In this document: in pieces, positions 45,092 through 56,691 of the stretch
Position numbering within the stretch: the stretch's first letter is position 1
Layout of the letters: each line of letters opens with the position of its first letter
Program-made: the position numbers and the translations under genes
NCBI GenBank assembly: GCA_009733575.1
Contig: ML769426.1
Location: 248,001-312,000, forward strand
DNA: 64,000 nt
Source of the DNA: Gymnopus androsaceus JB14
Taxonomy: Eukaryota > Basidiomycota > Agaricomycetes > Agaricales > Omphalotaceae
Direction: 5' to 3'
Notes under the pieces: model-generated
Databases searched by the model: none
Told to the model about the DNA's origin: nothing
Seen by the model: the letters and a program-made list of their open reading frames with translations, nothing else

Positions 45092-45528
45092 TAGGGTTTG
45101 GAGATACAATTCATTAAACTACAAATAAATCATAAATTGCATTGCATTGTACTGCAAAATGTATCACTAGAGCTTGTACTGATACACAATTTAAATCAAT
45201 ACAGGTTTACAGTTTATTCAAAATCCAAAAACCCCTTAAACTGCTTAGAATTAGTTTAAATCAGTACATATCTACACACAGTGGGACCTGTACAAACCCT
45301 TCATTATATCTATATAGATCAGTTTATATCAGTTTATACCAATATAAACCACTTTGAATCTGAAATGATTTAAACTACATAGATTGTATTGTACTGCACT
45401 GGTTGTATCAGTACAATCAGTACAGTTACACAGTTTAACCTATTTTCAAGAAATCTTGTACTGATGCAATTCATGATTTATTGGATTTATACCAAATAAA
45501 TTGAATTGAATTGTATCTCAAAACCCTA
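45092..45528. mobile_element. MITE family A, complete copy, 437 bp
   Basis: The ends TAGGGTTTGGAGATACAATT and (inverted) TAGGGTTTTGAGATACAATT are clear. The arms pair through AAATAAATCATAAATTGCAT and the CAGTACAA words. GCC ATC occurs next to both ends (45086-45091 and about 45531-45536), a possible target duplication. This copy defines the family's ends for the partial copies at 2.6, 4.8, 13.1 and 60.9 kb. Confidence 0.82.
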
Positions 45529-45905
45529 CTGCCATCAGACTCTTCCTTTTCCGACTTGGACTCTCCACCATCATCAGCAAGGTAGTCCACTTCAGGCAAC
45601 CACTATATATGACCTAGTTAGGATAGAAAACTGATGTACCTAAACTATCCTAAGAGGTTACTTTTTTGGGCATTCTGCCCAGCCAATATTTCAGTGAGGC
45701 AGCTGCCCACCTGTGCTCAAATTTTCCAGGCAGCAGCCCACCAATCCTGTCTTGATCAAAATCACTGCCCTGCTTACCAGGCAGCTACCTGGTCAGGGCT
45801 GGGCAGCTGCCCAAGTTGTCACATGTCACAGGTGTCCGGGGTCCCTCTGGGCAGCTGCCTGCCATTTTCACCAATTTGGTCCTGGGTTCCTCCCATCATT
45901 TTTTC

Positions 45906-48081
45906 ATATTTTTCATTAATTTCATGAGCATTCTCACAACCAAACGGGGAGAGCTAGAGGTTCTTGGTGATGCCAATTTGATCAATGCACCTCCCCCCCA
46001 TGGGATTGTAGACTTCTATTTGTATTGTTGCACATCAGAAAGTGCAATAGTCAATCAAGAAATCAAATCTTTGCAGAAAGCTTATGAGGATGGTGAGCAG
46101 ACATGGTCCAAGTTCAGGCGGGCTGTCCATGAAGTGAATAATGATTCCGAAGATGAAGAGTTAGGATCCACTTACAAGGAGAAGGGATCCAAGTCTGAGA
46201 CCAATCCATTGGATGATGACTATGATATGGATCAAGACTTTTTCAATATAGCCAACCTTGTATCAAATAGCAGTGATGACATGGAAGGAAAGGACCATGA
46301 GATGAAAGAGGAGATTGATTTACCCATTACATCAGAGACCAATAAAGTTGAACCTGCGGATTTGAATGACTGAGACAGTTGTGGAAATTGCCGAAATTGG
46401 AGGCAAGTGATAAAGAAACTGTAAGAATATAACATTCAATAGTGAGATGCGTACTAACTTGTAAACTGCACTAGACAAGGACAATATATCATGTTGAAGA
46501 CCAAAAATCCTAAAAACTGTAAATATTATGCTGCTTGGGTTGTAAGCTGGGCACAACCACAGAAGAAAATACTTGTTAAATTCAATCCTGGCAACATTTA
46601 CTCTAGTGGAAAAGCTCCTAAGAGCACCATGTTGTTTTTTAAAGTTCAAGTTGTGAATGAGGCCTATGAGTATGGGATCTGTCTAACCTCAGTAAGTGTT
46701 TAATGCTCTTCTCACACACAATTATATTAAATGATTTCAGGATGAAGTAGGTGCTATTAAGTGGCCAATCTCACTTATTCATGATGCCCTGGTGATACAT
46801 GGATATCGAAATGAAGCAGTCACCCAGACACTGAATGAAGCTCATGACACTACAGCTAAGATTATGTTGAATGGTACACACCCTATCATTGACCTGTTTC
46901 ACAAGTGGTCAGCAACAAAGTCAGGTTATGCTTTGTCAAAACAGAATTCATTCAGGGATGAATGCTTCTCATATGATCTTCTTCCAGGGGACTATTCTCT
47001 ATCTGAAGCATGTTCCATTGAGCTTGGGGTTGAAATAAGGGATATCCCACGTGAAAACATAATTAAGGGACTATGGCCTAGCATTAATATTGTCCGTGTA
47101 CTCTTTGACCTTGTCATTGTGAGGTTTTATCTTGCCAGGAAACCTGAAGATGACAGGCCAATATATCATCTTTCCAGGAAATATGAGCTCATTGACATGC
47201 ATCAGCAAAACCTGGGTGAACTATGGATTGCTATGGATTGCTATGAGTTGCTATGAGTTGCTCTACAGCACTGTACAGAAGCTCCAATACAAATTACAAT
47301 CCATAGCAGTCATAGAACTGTCCAGTTCTGGACAGATGGGGACCTTGCTATGGGACCACCCAGGTTTTGCTGATGTGGATTCCACTAGTACTACAGGCAA
47401 TTTCCAACTCTTTTCACAGCATGGGTATCTGCAACAGCATCTTTCTATTCCAGTATCGGCTCTGGCAGCCTCGCAGGGCTTACGGGAAACAAGTTGCCCT
47501 CAGAATACACTGGGCTTGAGTCATCAGGGTCAAAATTGATTACTGAACACAACTATAAACAATCTTCCTTGTTTCGTGTGGGGGATCAGGTCATTACAGC
47601 TCACAATGTAGATGGGACAACATACAACTGGGAGGTGGCATCAACTGAAGAAGTGAACATGCTTGGTATAGATCTGTAAAATGAGATGTTGGCCACACCT
47701 CAAGCACAAATCAAAAAGTCTGAGGCCAAACATCCTCCTGCCATACCAGTGAAGTCAAGAGCACTTGATTATATGCATGTGGATTCCACTCCCTCGAAGC
47801 CCTACAATCTCCGGAAAAATCCTGAGGCCAATAAGTTTCGTAGTAATCCAGAAAGGAAGAAACGAGAAAGGGCAGACTCTTGGAATGATCCAGATTTTGT
47901 GCAGAACATGAAAATATTTTGACATGCAGGAGTATCAGAGGAAGCTATGGAAATTGTGGAAAGCCTAGAAGATAACAAGTTGGGTCCGGGGGATAGTGAT
48001 AGTAGAAGTAGAGGCAAAGGAAGGGGCAAGGGAAAAGGAAGAGCTGCCCCCAGTCGCATAAGAGACAAAAGTAGAGCCTAA
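45906..48081 (+). pseudogene. Unrecognised gene, interrupted by a MITE
   Basis: A first frame (about 45927-46373) has SILTTKRGELEVLGDANLIN, then an acidic stretch (NDSEDEELG, SNSSDDMEGKDHEMKEE) ending in PADLND. A second exon 46491-46690 (KYYAAWVVSWAQPQKKILVK, MLFFKVQVVNEAYEYGI) is joined by a normal 49 nt intron to 46740-47199 (DEVGAIKWPISLIHDAL, SEACSIELGVEIRDIP, KPEDDRPIYHLSRKYELID). The frame then runs into MITE C (47200-47375) and loses sense. Later pieces at 47540-48080 include SLFRVGDQVITAHNVD and a basic tail (SRGKGRGKGKGR). I know no family for it; it could be host or transposon-borne. The MITE and stops at 47677 and 47920 make it a likely pseudogene. Confidence 0.5.
47200..47375. 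mobile_element. MITE family C, 176 bp, inside an ORF
   Basis: CATCAGCAAAACCTGGGTG at the left and CACCCAGGTTTTGCTGATG at the right are perfectly inverted. The core shares GTCCAGTTCTG and CTGTACAGAAGC with 15001-15168. It sits directly after the RKYELIDM codons of the surrounding open frame. Confidence 0.9.
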
Positions 48082-49747
48082 GATAACCTCAGGATGATCT
48101 GACATTGTGATATAGTACATACTCTTGTATTCACTAGTAATACTGATATATAAGTCATTTTTATTGTAAGCAACATCGATACATGTAATACTGATGTGAA
48201 GTGCTCAAAATATCATGCAACATACAGAAAAGTGAACATCTAGTGTGTAAGTACTAAGTATGTTGTGTTCAGAGCAATGGGAGATGTATTACACTTGCAC
48301 TTGTGACTCATTTTAAATTTAATTAGTCGCAGCAAGGACCACTTACTAATGGAAGAAGTTGTTGGAATTTGGCTTAGCATGGCCAAGTGATATAGCTAAA
48401 ACAGTGGTGAATTTGTACCATAATACATATCAACAATAGACTCCCAGACTACATTAATATCTGTAGCAACTTATACTGGAAGTGCACAGGCCATGGTTTG
48501 CAGATTCTAACTTCATTCACATAGCACAAAAACAACAGTGAGCAGCAACATAAAAGATGTTTAAATTAGTCTGATACAACAACGGCGATATAAATATGCC
48601 GTAATATGTTCCTCAGGTAAGTGATCAATTGCATGCTAATTATACCAGGTGTGAGCTTCGAAGATACAGTGAGCAGTCATAGCATGTGTATTTGGGTGTT
48701 CTAATGAACACTGACAGCAATAGCAAGCAATGAGACAGCATACAGGACATTTGATTTACGAAGTCAGTGTTAAATATGCCGTAATAGATTCGCCAAGTAA
48801 ATCGACGTTCACTAAGTAAAGTTCATAAGCGTGGGAAAAATAAGTTAACTTGATTGAATTGAAATAAGTTAAATAAGTTAGCGAAATAAGTTACTTTGCT
48901 CTCACTCTGCACTTTCTATACGCCATTTCTCCCCTCTCTGGGCACTTATTGTCACAGTACGTTAGAATAAGTAAACTAAGGGAATTTTCAAGATAATTAT
49001 AGGGATAAGTTAGCTATAAGTCGGCAGAGTTTGAAATGGTAAGTTAGTTTGGTAGTTGTTGCTCCAAAGTAACATAGAGCCTGAGGAGAATAGAACTGGT
49101 TGTCATAATACAATAAAATCCCATATTGCTGGTATTTTTACAGGATGTTCAACAATGCAATGTGTCATACTTATTGTGTATGGCGATGTGCAGGCTATAC
49201 AGTGCACACGCCGCCGCTGCCTAAAACTATTCCGTTCTTTTGACCAATATTTCCATGGGACCTTGTGTTGGAAGTTGGCTCTTAGACATCCAGAAAGTGA
49301 TTGTCACAGAAGTAAAGGAGCTAACGAAATGTAGCCAAAACCTGTGCAAGAACTTAAGACAAGTCAGAGAAACATTGGCGATCTAGGATTTGAGCAGAGC
49401 ATGAATTCTCTTTGAATGTGCTTGTGGATAGGTCAGAGAAACATAGGTGAAGGTACATACTCTATGATTTGAGCAGAGCTTGAACTTTCTGTCAATGTGC
49501 TTGTGAGCACGGGTACTAGATAATCATACTGAAGTACAAAGGCTTGCTGTATAGTACACTCAATGTCTGAAGAACGAGATTGCTGAGACTCTTTGGAGTA
49601 ATAAGTCAAGCCCAATGTGCAATCCTCAGGATGATTGGGGTAATATTGATGTCAGCGTCTGTAATGGCACTGAGTTGAAAAGCCCATAGCAGCTGCATGA
49701 CTCCAATTCATAAGGTTTAAGTCGATCACAGAACAAGATTTTCAAGA
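48082..49747. other. 1.7 kb intergenic
   Basis: AT-rich with a run of AAATAAGTTA words at 48835-48895. No gene recognised. The right edge is downstream of the monooxygenase gene. Confidence 0.45.
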
Positions 49748-51540
49748 CTATAAGTGACTGTCTATCCCTTTCCCATATCTACCAGGGTTATGTCCTTTCC
49801 ATTCCTCTACTTCTAACTCCGCATCATGGCTGAACTGTCGTTCATTTATCACAGAATCATTGAAAAGATTCATTTTTTCAGTACCATGATCAATATCAGA
49901 AATGATGTTATCCTGGCCTATGCCAAGCTCCTTCGCCATGGCTGTCTTCATTGAGGTATCCCTTACCCTTTGTTCTTCCCCATCCTGCAGGTGAAATATG
50001 TGGCGATTAAACCAGGAAGCACGTTGGGTTTCGGTTATCCTACCAAACCGAATGTCTTGAAATGCTTTGAACAAGTGTGGGATCTCTGAAATGCACTTTA
50101 GATCTGAGAAGAGTGCACCCAAAGTTGCTGCATCCTCAACCTGAAAAAATCAGAACTTGCATGAACACTCAGTATATAAAAGGCCCTCACAGCCATTGCT
50201 GAGCCTTGAGCTCTGTAGGGCTTTGAAGTTGGGGAGAAAGGCATCAGAGGAGGACTGAGCTTGAATGAGCACATCTAGTAGTCTACAATGGAGACTTACA
50301 AGCATTGGATGACATGCATCCCCAATGACAATTACTCTTCCACCCTCATGAGCCCATTGAACCATGGGCTCACTAATAGCAAGTCTACTCAGCTTGAGAG
50401 GTTCATTCTGACCAAGTTTGTGCAGCTTCTGTATACTACCCACAAGATGAGATGCATTTAGGTCAGCAAGTGTATTGCTTCAACATACCGAGGCTCCCAA
50501 TCTTGATACAATGAGCACATATTTGAGAAACTATCTTGTCCAGATGAGTCAACCTCGGGATGAATCATGACAAGGTTGTATTCCTGTTTTTGGCTCTACC
50601 ATGAATTTTAGATTGATAATCTGCAATAAAGAAGTGTCGCACTTGCAATACAGTATCCAACAATGTGGCGATATGGCCCCATCCAACAGAGATACTGGGG
50701 GTGATCCACTAGTGTCCATAACTCTGGGTCATCCCTCATTTTTGAAGTGGGGAGAGTTAACCTGTATGCAGCATCTCCAGTTGCGACTGCACAAACATCT
50801 GTCCCAGTAATGCTTTTCCGCACAACACTATTAATTCCATCTGCTCCAATCACAATATCTGCAGTTAAAATTGCTCCAGACTGTAAAAGGATGGAAGGAC
50901 GTGTTGTAGATGGAATTACATTATAAACCTGGTGATCAAGCAGGAGAGCTGCATAGGGCTTTGAAAGCTGATAGAGCATACTAAGGAGATCGCGACGCTG
51001 GATAACAGACCATCAGGTAAGTGCATGCACTATAGTGTATACCTTTACTTACATGTACATGATAATAGGGAGCACCATACGCTTGCTCCATTTCTGTTCC
51101 AAGACATGAAAATCCGATTTGTTCTCCAGTATCATCTGTAAACAGCTTAAGCCGTTGAACGTGATTCTATGGAAAAGGCCACTAACATCGACATAAACTC
51201 AGTGACAATGGTTTTACAGCAACCCTTTCCAATTGAGGTCCTAGTCCCCAACGTATTAAAAGGCGGGACATATCTGCAATAAACAAATAAATAAAAATAT
51301 ACATGTTGTTTCATGAAGTTGAAGCCATAGACTGACTTGGTCCGATTTGAATTCCAGCACCAATTTCAGCAAGCATTGGTGCTTGATCGACTATGGTGAC
51401 ATTATGTCCTGATCTTCCTAGGCAGTAAGCAGCAGATAATCCACTAATCCCACCTCCAACCTGATATGAATTAGTATTAGTGAATACCATGACTCAGTAT
51501 TAGCAGAACTTACAATAATAATGTCCAACTTCTGAAACAT
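49748..51540 (-). CDS. FAD-dependent aromatic-ring monooxygenase (salicylate-hydroxylase-like)
   Basis: Nine exons (51540-51514, 51460-51337, 51273-51224, 51166-51053, 50997-50647, 50595-50489, 50435-50300, 50220-50191, 50140-49748) total 1332 nt, 443 aa, in one frame. The FAD-binding GxGxxG is IIIVGGGISGLSAAYCLG, with the acidic strand end TIVDQ. The DG motif is IVIGADGINSVVRKS, and the GD motif is RVIVIGDACHPMLPYRAQG. These define group-A flavoprotein hydroxylases, which use NADPH and O2 to hydroxylate, sometimes with decarboxylation, phenolic acids. The intron after exon 5 (50646-50596) has a GC donor (GCAAGT) and an AG acceptor, and only this choice restores the family text QEYNLVMIHPEVDSS. 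Exon 8 is only 30 nt. An upstream exon could extend the N-terminus, but the ATG at 51540 directly precedes the FAD strand and is adequate. Confidence 0.92.
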
Positions 51541-51694
51541 CCGAAGCTTGTCTGCAAAGGAAAATTCAGACAATGATTTGGGTAGGGATGAAATACTGGC
51601 CTAGTCCCTGGTAGTCGATCTTGTTACGCTGATACCAGTAGCACATTATTTAAAATGCACGACCACACATGTGTGCTACTGATCAGAATCAATC

Positions 51695-51846
51695 TGTCAG
51701 CAAAACCTGGCAGTCTCCAGAGCGCTGACAGCTGTCAAGCTGTCAAATTCCTCTGGAGGTCTCTGGAGATCTGTGCAATGGGTGCCCTTGCTGCGACACT
51801 CCAAATGTATTGTTTTTCTCCGGCAATACGCTAAAACTCAGGAGTA
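51695..51846. repeat. CATCAG-type MITE, degenerate right end
   Basis: Starts TGTCAGCAAAACCTGG and shares GACAGCTGTCAAGCTGTC-like and GCAATGGGTGCCC words with the 35.0 kb copy. It lies about 150 bp upstream of the monooxygenase start. Confidence 0.65.
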
Positions 51847-52920
51847 GTGCATTATTGGCTGTTTCTTGTCTCTAATCGTACACTTTATGTGTAGACGGGA
51901 AGTTCATTACTTGAAAAAATCAGTTCCATCGAGCCCATTAGCAGTACTACTGATATTAGAAACTTGCGCAGCTTTAGCTAAGGAAGCAATCTGTCGGAAA
52001 ATTTAAATTAAATGAATGTTTCGTATGTTGTATATCCGTGTTTGACGGTAAACTGTACCGCAGGCCCACGAAGTCTGGAAGATTGTTTCAGATCAATCAT
52101 GTACAAATTGAGGCGTGCTTGGTCCTTGGTCATGATAAATGAAAAACACAAAAGACCACGGAAGTTAGCAGGAAGTTAGCAATTCCCTCCCTTTTAGGAA
52201 AATATCTTGTCTAGCCACCTTAAAACAGACACAACACTCCCGGAACCGACTGTTCCTTGAGGCACGGCATGCACTTGTCTACGAATTTCATCCACAGATT
52301 TCGCATCAAGCAGGGAAATCTATGAGCATAAGGGTTTATACATCTCATACAGCTCTATAGATGTATGGGAAAAGGGAGGGTAGATAGAAATAATACATCC
52401 AGCCATGCATCTCCATACATCTACCCATACAAGGACTTCCATACCACCCAATTGTCAATCAAAATACACGCAGTCCCATGCATACTGGTCCCGCAGTGGC
52501 TGTTATCATCAAGCATCAAAAGATTTGATGAACAATATGTATGTCAGTATGAAATAACAGCACGGGAAGGAAAGATAAGCTAGATAAAGCCTGTATACGC
52601 CACCACATATGTAACCCACTGCATGGAGATTGGAGAACCACCGAGACTATCGCAACGGTCAAGACAGAGAAATTGCTGTCAGGAAAAGCAGGTTAGTAAG
52701 GATTGGAAAGGTTAACATTGAAGAAATATAGCCTTTCCTCAGGAAGCAATAATATTGTAGCAGTTGAAACTCTGACAATCAAAGCTAGACAATGTGAGCT
52801 AAAGTTTCCAAAATATCCTCATAGATTTGTGGGTGCTTTGTTAGGTGATGAGATGGCACGGTCGGTACAACCCCGGTAAGACTCAATGGGGGGAAACAAC
52901 CTACGGCATTGGATTTGTTT
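51847..52920 (-). other. Monooxygenase upstream region with possible unassigned exons
   Basis: On the minus strand, 52330-52220 reads ISLLDAKSVDEIRRQVHAV then GSGSVVSVLR. 52132-52055 reads MTKDQARLNLYMIDLKQSS, then RLRGPA, followed by an intron-like GTACAG...GACAG and IASLAKAAQVSNISSTANG. These could be exons of a separate small gene or an N-terminal extension. I recognise no family and the ends are unknown. Confidence 0.35.
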
Positions 52921-53505
52921 ACAAACACTTACAATTGTAATTAATATCAATGTCAACAAATGAATTACAATTGACAGCGGCAACGTAGTATAATTGAATT
53001 ACAACATCACATTACATGCGTCTGATGGCAAAGCGGTGTTCTCGGTCACCAAATCAGATACATGTGCTAAATTGTATACCTGGCGATGAGCGTTCGAATC
53101 ACCGGTATATACAATTGATTGTTTTTTTTTAAATTTTTTCTTTCTATGCAATGCCGTGGCTAGCTCTCTTTGGGGTTCACCCAACATTAGAGAGCTAGTC
53201 CGGCATTGCCAAACGTGCTGGGTTAGCGGTTAGCGGTTGGGGTTAGGGTTAGGGGTTACGGCCTCTCGGAATAAGCGCAAACGAGGCTTTAGAGTGCCCG
53301 CCGACGAGTTCCCGGCCCGGGGACCCCCCGAGCGCAGCGAAGGAGGGGAGGGAAGCGGAGGTGGGCCCGAAGTTTGCACGCCCAACTGTATATATATAGT
53401 ATTAGTATTGATAATATTGATGGAACCTATAGTTGTAATAAATTTGTAGACATTGATACTATTTACAATTGTAATGTAATTTGTACACAATATCTGTGTC
53501 CTGGG
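52921..53505. mobile_element. MITE with Pol III-like boxes (family D), copy 2
   Basis: Same order as the 22616 copy. Inverted ends of about 50 bp (ACAATTGTAATTAATATCAA mirrored at 53440-53480), A box TGGCAAAGCGG at 53026, B box GCGTTCGAATC at about 53090, the CTAGCTCTC hairpin at 53147-53210, the TTAGGG-like tract at 53220-53257, and the G/C-rich block with CCCCGAGCGCAGCG. The two copies differ by many substitutions, so they are old or from different subfamilies. Confidence 0.8.
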
Positions 53506-54893
53506 CTGGTGGAAAAGGCAAGTAAGATTAATTGATCTGTAACTATGTGTATTATATACTGAAGGAATAGGAGGTATATGCGACGTGCGGAGCGGCCAGA
53601 CAACCAGCGGCCAGGTATTTCCAACATGCTTAATGTAGTAAGCAGAAGCAATCTGTCAGAAATCTCAAATTAAGTTCCCTGACACTGACCGAAGGGAAGG
53701 AAGAAAGGAAGGAAGGTTTTAATACATGGCATGGTCCAAGTGCTGAACACCGGATTGTCCGGAGATTATCCCAGTGTGGCATTAGCACTTTCGTCTCCGG
53801 GACACCTGGAGCAAAACAACAGCAAGCTCACAGCAACCTTGATACAGAGATGCTGCTGTAGATCATTGCCCCACCACAGGTGCCAAATTACTTGAAACAT
53901 ACATTAGCTCTACATACATACTAATACCTGGGATTGTAAGTATCATTAGTATCAAAAGTCTCGATGCCCACCACAACAATGAGCAAAGCTCAAATGTGTT
54001 CAAGTGTATTGTAGTTCAAGTGCCATGACTATAGTATGCACTTGTGACTTGCCACTGCACACCATATGAAAGTGTAAACTTGGTGCCTGATTCCAGAAAA
54101 CTCATAGCCAATGGCAAATCTTTGATCCGAGCATGGGCCAGGGGGGCTATTTAGTCTAAAGAAAAAGAAAGAAAGAAAAGCTGGAACCCAATTATCGATC
54201 ATGCACCCTTGTGACTCGGCTCTTCCGAGCATGTCTGCACAGTGCAGTGCAGAAATTGGAGTCAAGCGGGCCATTTATACTGAGGTGAAATTTTTGGAAA
54301 ACCATCAAGCTCATAAAATAATGCCAGCAAGACAAATCCAACAAAAAATGTTCCCGAACCCAGAATTCAAGGAGACAGTAACCTTGAGAACTTCTTTCCA
54401 AAGTTTATGAGGATCCAATAGTAGGATAGGATTCGACTTGTCAACAAAATTCGGATCACCTTTGGAGAATGGCACCCCATGACTATTAGAGTTACGTTCC
54501 TAAATAGGAAGTAGCAGCAGTAAGTCCACACAGGACTTAGTAGTAACGATCACACAGATCGATGGGGGACAACGGTGGTATTACAGGGTACGGTACTTAA
54601 GCTTATATACAGTCCTAAGTACAAACGATATATCGGGCAGGTGGCTACTGCGTGAATACTTGTGGCTACTGTCCATACGGTATAGTGGGTACTACGAGAG
54701 AGCAAGTGGATACAGCGAGAGACTATGTGGAGTCTGCGAGACAATAACAGTGGAGTGCATGGGATGGTGATACAAACAAGTGGAGACTACGAGAAAGCGT
54801 TCCATGTATAGTTCGATAGAATATATTTACCTTTGATATTCCAACAATGACAGTGTCAAAATCTTAGCCCAGCTGTCGAGTTTGCTGATACGC
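53506..54893. other. 1.4 kb intergenic with repeat debris
   Basis: 53520-53632 resembles the end of the direct repeat at 20.3/24.6 kb. An AAGGAAGG microsatellite is at 53690-53716. 54620-54847 resembles the LTR-like insert at 17943-18253 (GGTGGCTACTG words, end TTCCAACA). No gene recognised. Confidence 0.5.
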
Positions 54894-56691
54894 CAATTTT
54901 TCAGCTAAGGCTAGAACTGCGCAGAACCAGTAATCCTAGGTTCTGTTAGTAACAAAACACAGTCAATAAGAGAACTATAGTGAGCCCGAGCTGATAGTTA
55001 AAATCTACCAAGGACCTATTCTACCCAAGAGGTTGCAGAGTAACGGTACACGCAATGGTACCATACTTAACTTTGTGAATGTGCCTCGATCAAAGTCCTA
55101 TGCACGGTATGGTGTAGCAAGGCAAGCTTGTTGGATAACAAGTTGCTGACCAAGGCAGATAAACGAGCCCACATACCAGTTATACTAGGCTAGGTCATCA
55201 AAGGATATACCCAAGGGGTCGAAGTCTTAACAAGGCATTGCTTCTGCAATCAGCTCACCAAGGAGTCTACACAACACTCAAGTTTATTAAACAAAGCAAG
55301 GTGGACTGAGATGAGGAAGTACCCTAACGGGTGGCCTCAAAGTTGACGCTCGCTGGAAAGCGCCCAGGCAGATAGCCGCGGCCATCCAACGTGGCCACAT
55401 GACCAACTTGCTGCAGCTACTTCTAGAGCACGGAAGGACCAAGGAGTGTTTCTATCCGAGCCTCAGCGTTTTACCAAGATCCATATGCTACCAGGCATCT
55501 AGACTCGAGACCGCACAGAACTAGGGATAATAACCAGTCTCCCATTGGCAAGGAAAAACATAGAAATACTTCCGAGGGCTGTTCTGCTAAAGGAACTGGC
55601 GAGCCTTGTAAAAAGGCAAAAGACTCGAGTCGATTTGGACCAAAAAATCCCAAAAGTCAACCCAATTGAGGAAGACAAATGAACGAGGCAGGAAACGTCG
55701 AGGCAAAACCATAGTATACACACATATATGGACATTATTTATCTTTTTCTATTTTACTTACTCTGTTTCATCCTATCTTGCTCAGTTTCTCTCATTTTCC
55801 TATTTTATTATATCTTGCTCAGTATATAAGGGTAGCTATTCTATCTTGGAATAACAAGTTAGACTTGATACCTGAAACGCAGTTCTATCTTAGGACCTGT
55901 AGTGATTCGTACATGCTCAGACATGTCTGCATTGTCCTCTGCAAGCTTTGAAACAGGTGGCCTTCTTGTAACCTCAATAATACTGAGGCAATTCATTCTA
56001 CTTCCTGGCTATTAAGTCGAGCATTCCTGGTTTTCATCTCAAAGAGCGGTCACATCAGTCTTAGGACCACAGGTGGAGCCTAACATGCACACCTCAACGA
56101 GACCATTGTTGATTAGGAAAGGTCTTGGACCCAAGTGTCGGCTTGGTCTAGTTTTAGGGAGGAAGCTTCTCGGAGTGTTACCTAGCTTTACCAACAGATT
56201 CTACCCCTTGCCCGCTCTTCGCTGAGTGTGTTAAAAACACCTACTCAAGTGACTTGCGTGGCGGTTGTATAAGCTTGTTACGTAACTCGCGGGATTCCCT
56301 GATAGTTGGAGTATCATTGCGCAGCAACATCAAGGCTCCCGAGATATGCAAAGTTGTTTGTTGAGTTGGCATACTTAACCCGTGCTTTGGTGTTTCACTG
56401 CGGATATGCAAAGTCATTTGTTGAGTTGGCATACTTGACCCATGCTTTGGTGTTTGCTTTCCCCTCAATTAGTTCAGTGCATCGTCGTACGTTAGTTGGC
56501 TTTTCAAAACCTCCAAATATAAAACCTTGTTCATCTCACACTGTCTGTGCCAACTGTCAAGTGCTTTTCTCTTTGAATCAATTAGTAGTCAAGGGAACCT
56601 TTGACAACCTCCTTCCTTGCATTAAATTGAACCTTTTGAATTGTATCTGATTGGGGTGATTTTTGTTTGGTCGGTTTTCATACCCAGCACA
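54894..56691. repeat. Family-B repeat, copy 2, LTR-like, 1.8 kb
   Basis: Matches 2741-4260 almost throughout, from TGCTGATACGCC to a 57 bp tandem duplication (GATATGCAAAGTTGTTTGTT and CACTGCGGATATGCAAAGTC, about 56340-56460). It then continues with unique sequence to CATACCCAGCA, so its ends are TG...CA as in an LTR. TATATAAGGG at about 55823 could be the promoter. Unlike copy 1 it has no inverted right arm. The following 100 bases hold a short gag-like frame (YTEFCSFYDPTTKAAFLKK), compatible with an LTR next to its internal region. Confidence 0.65.

Noticed and set aside
34931..51540. A named known pathway (for example vibralactone or an erinacine-type diterpene cluster)
   Set aside because: Only general enzyme classes match. 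The UbiA protein has substrate-type motifs of an aromatic prenyltransferase but specificity cannot be read from sequence, and no cyclase or prenyl-diphosphate synthase is seen.
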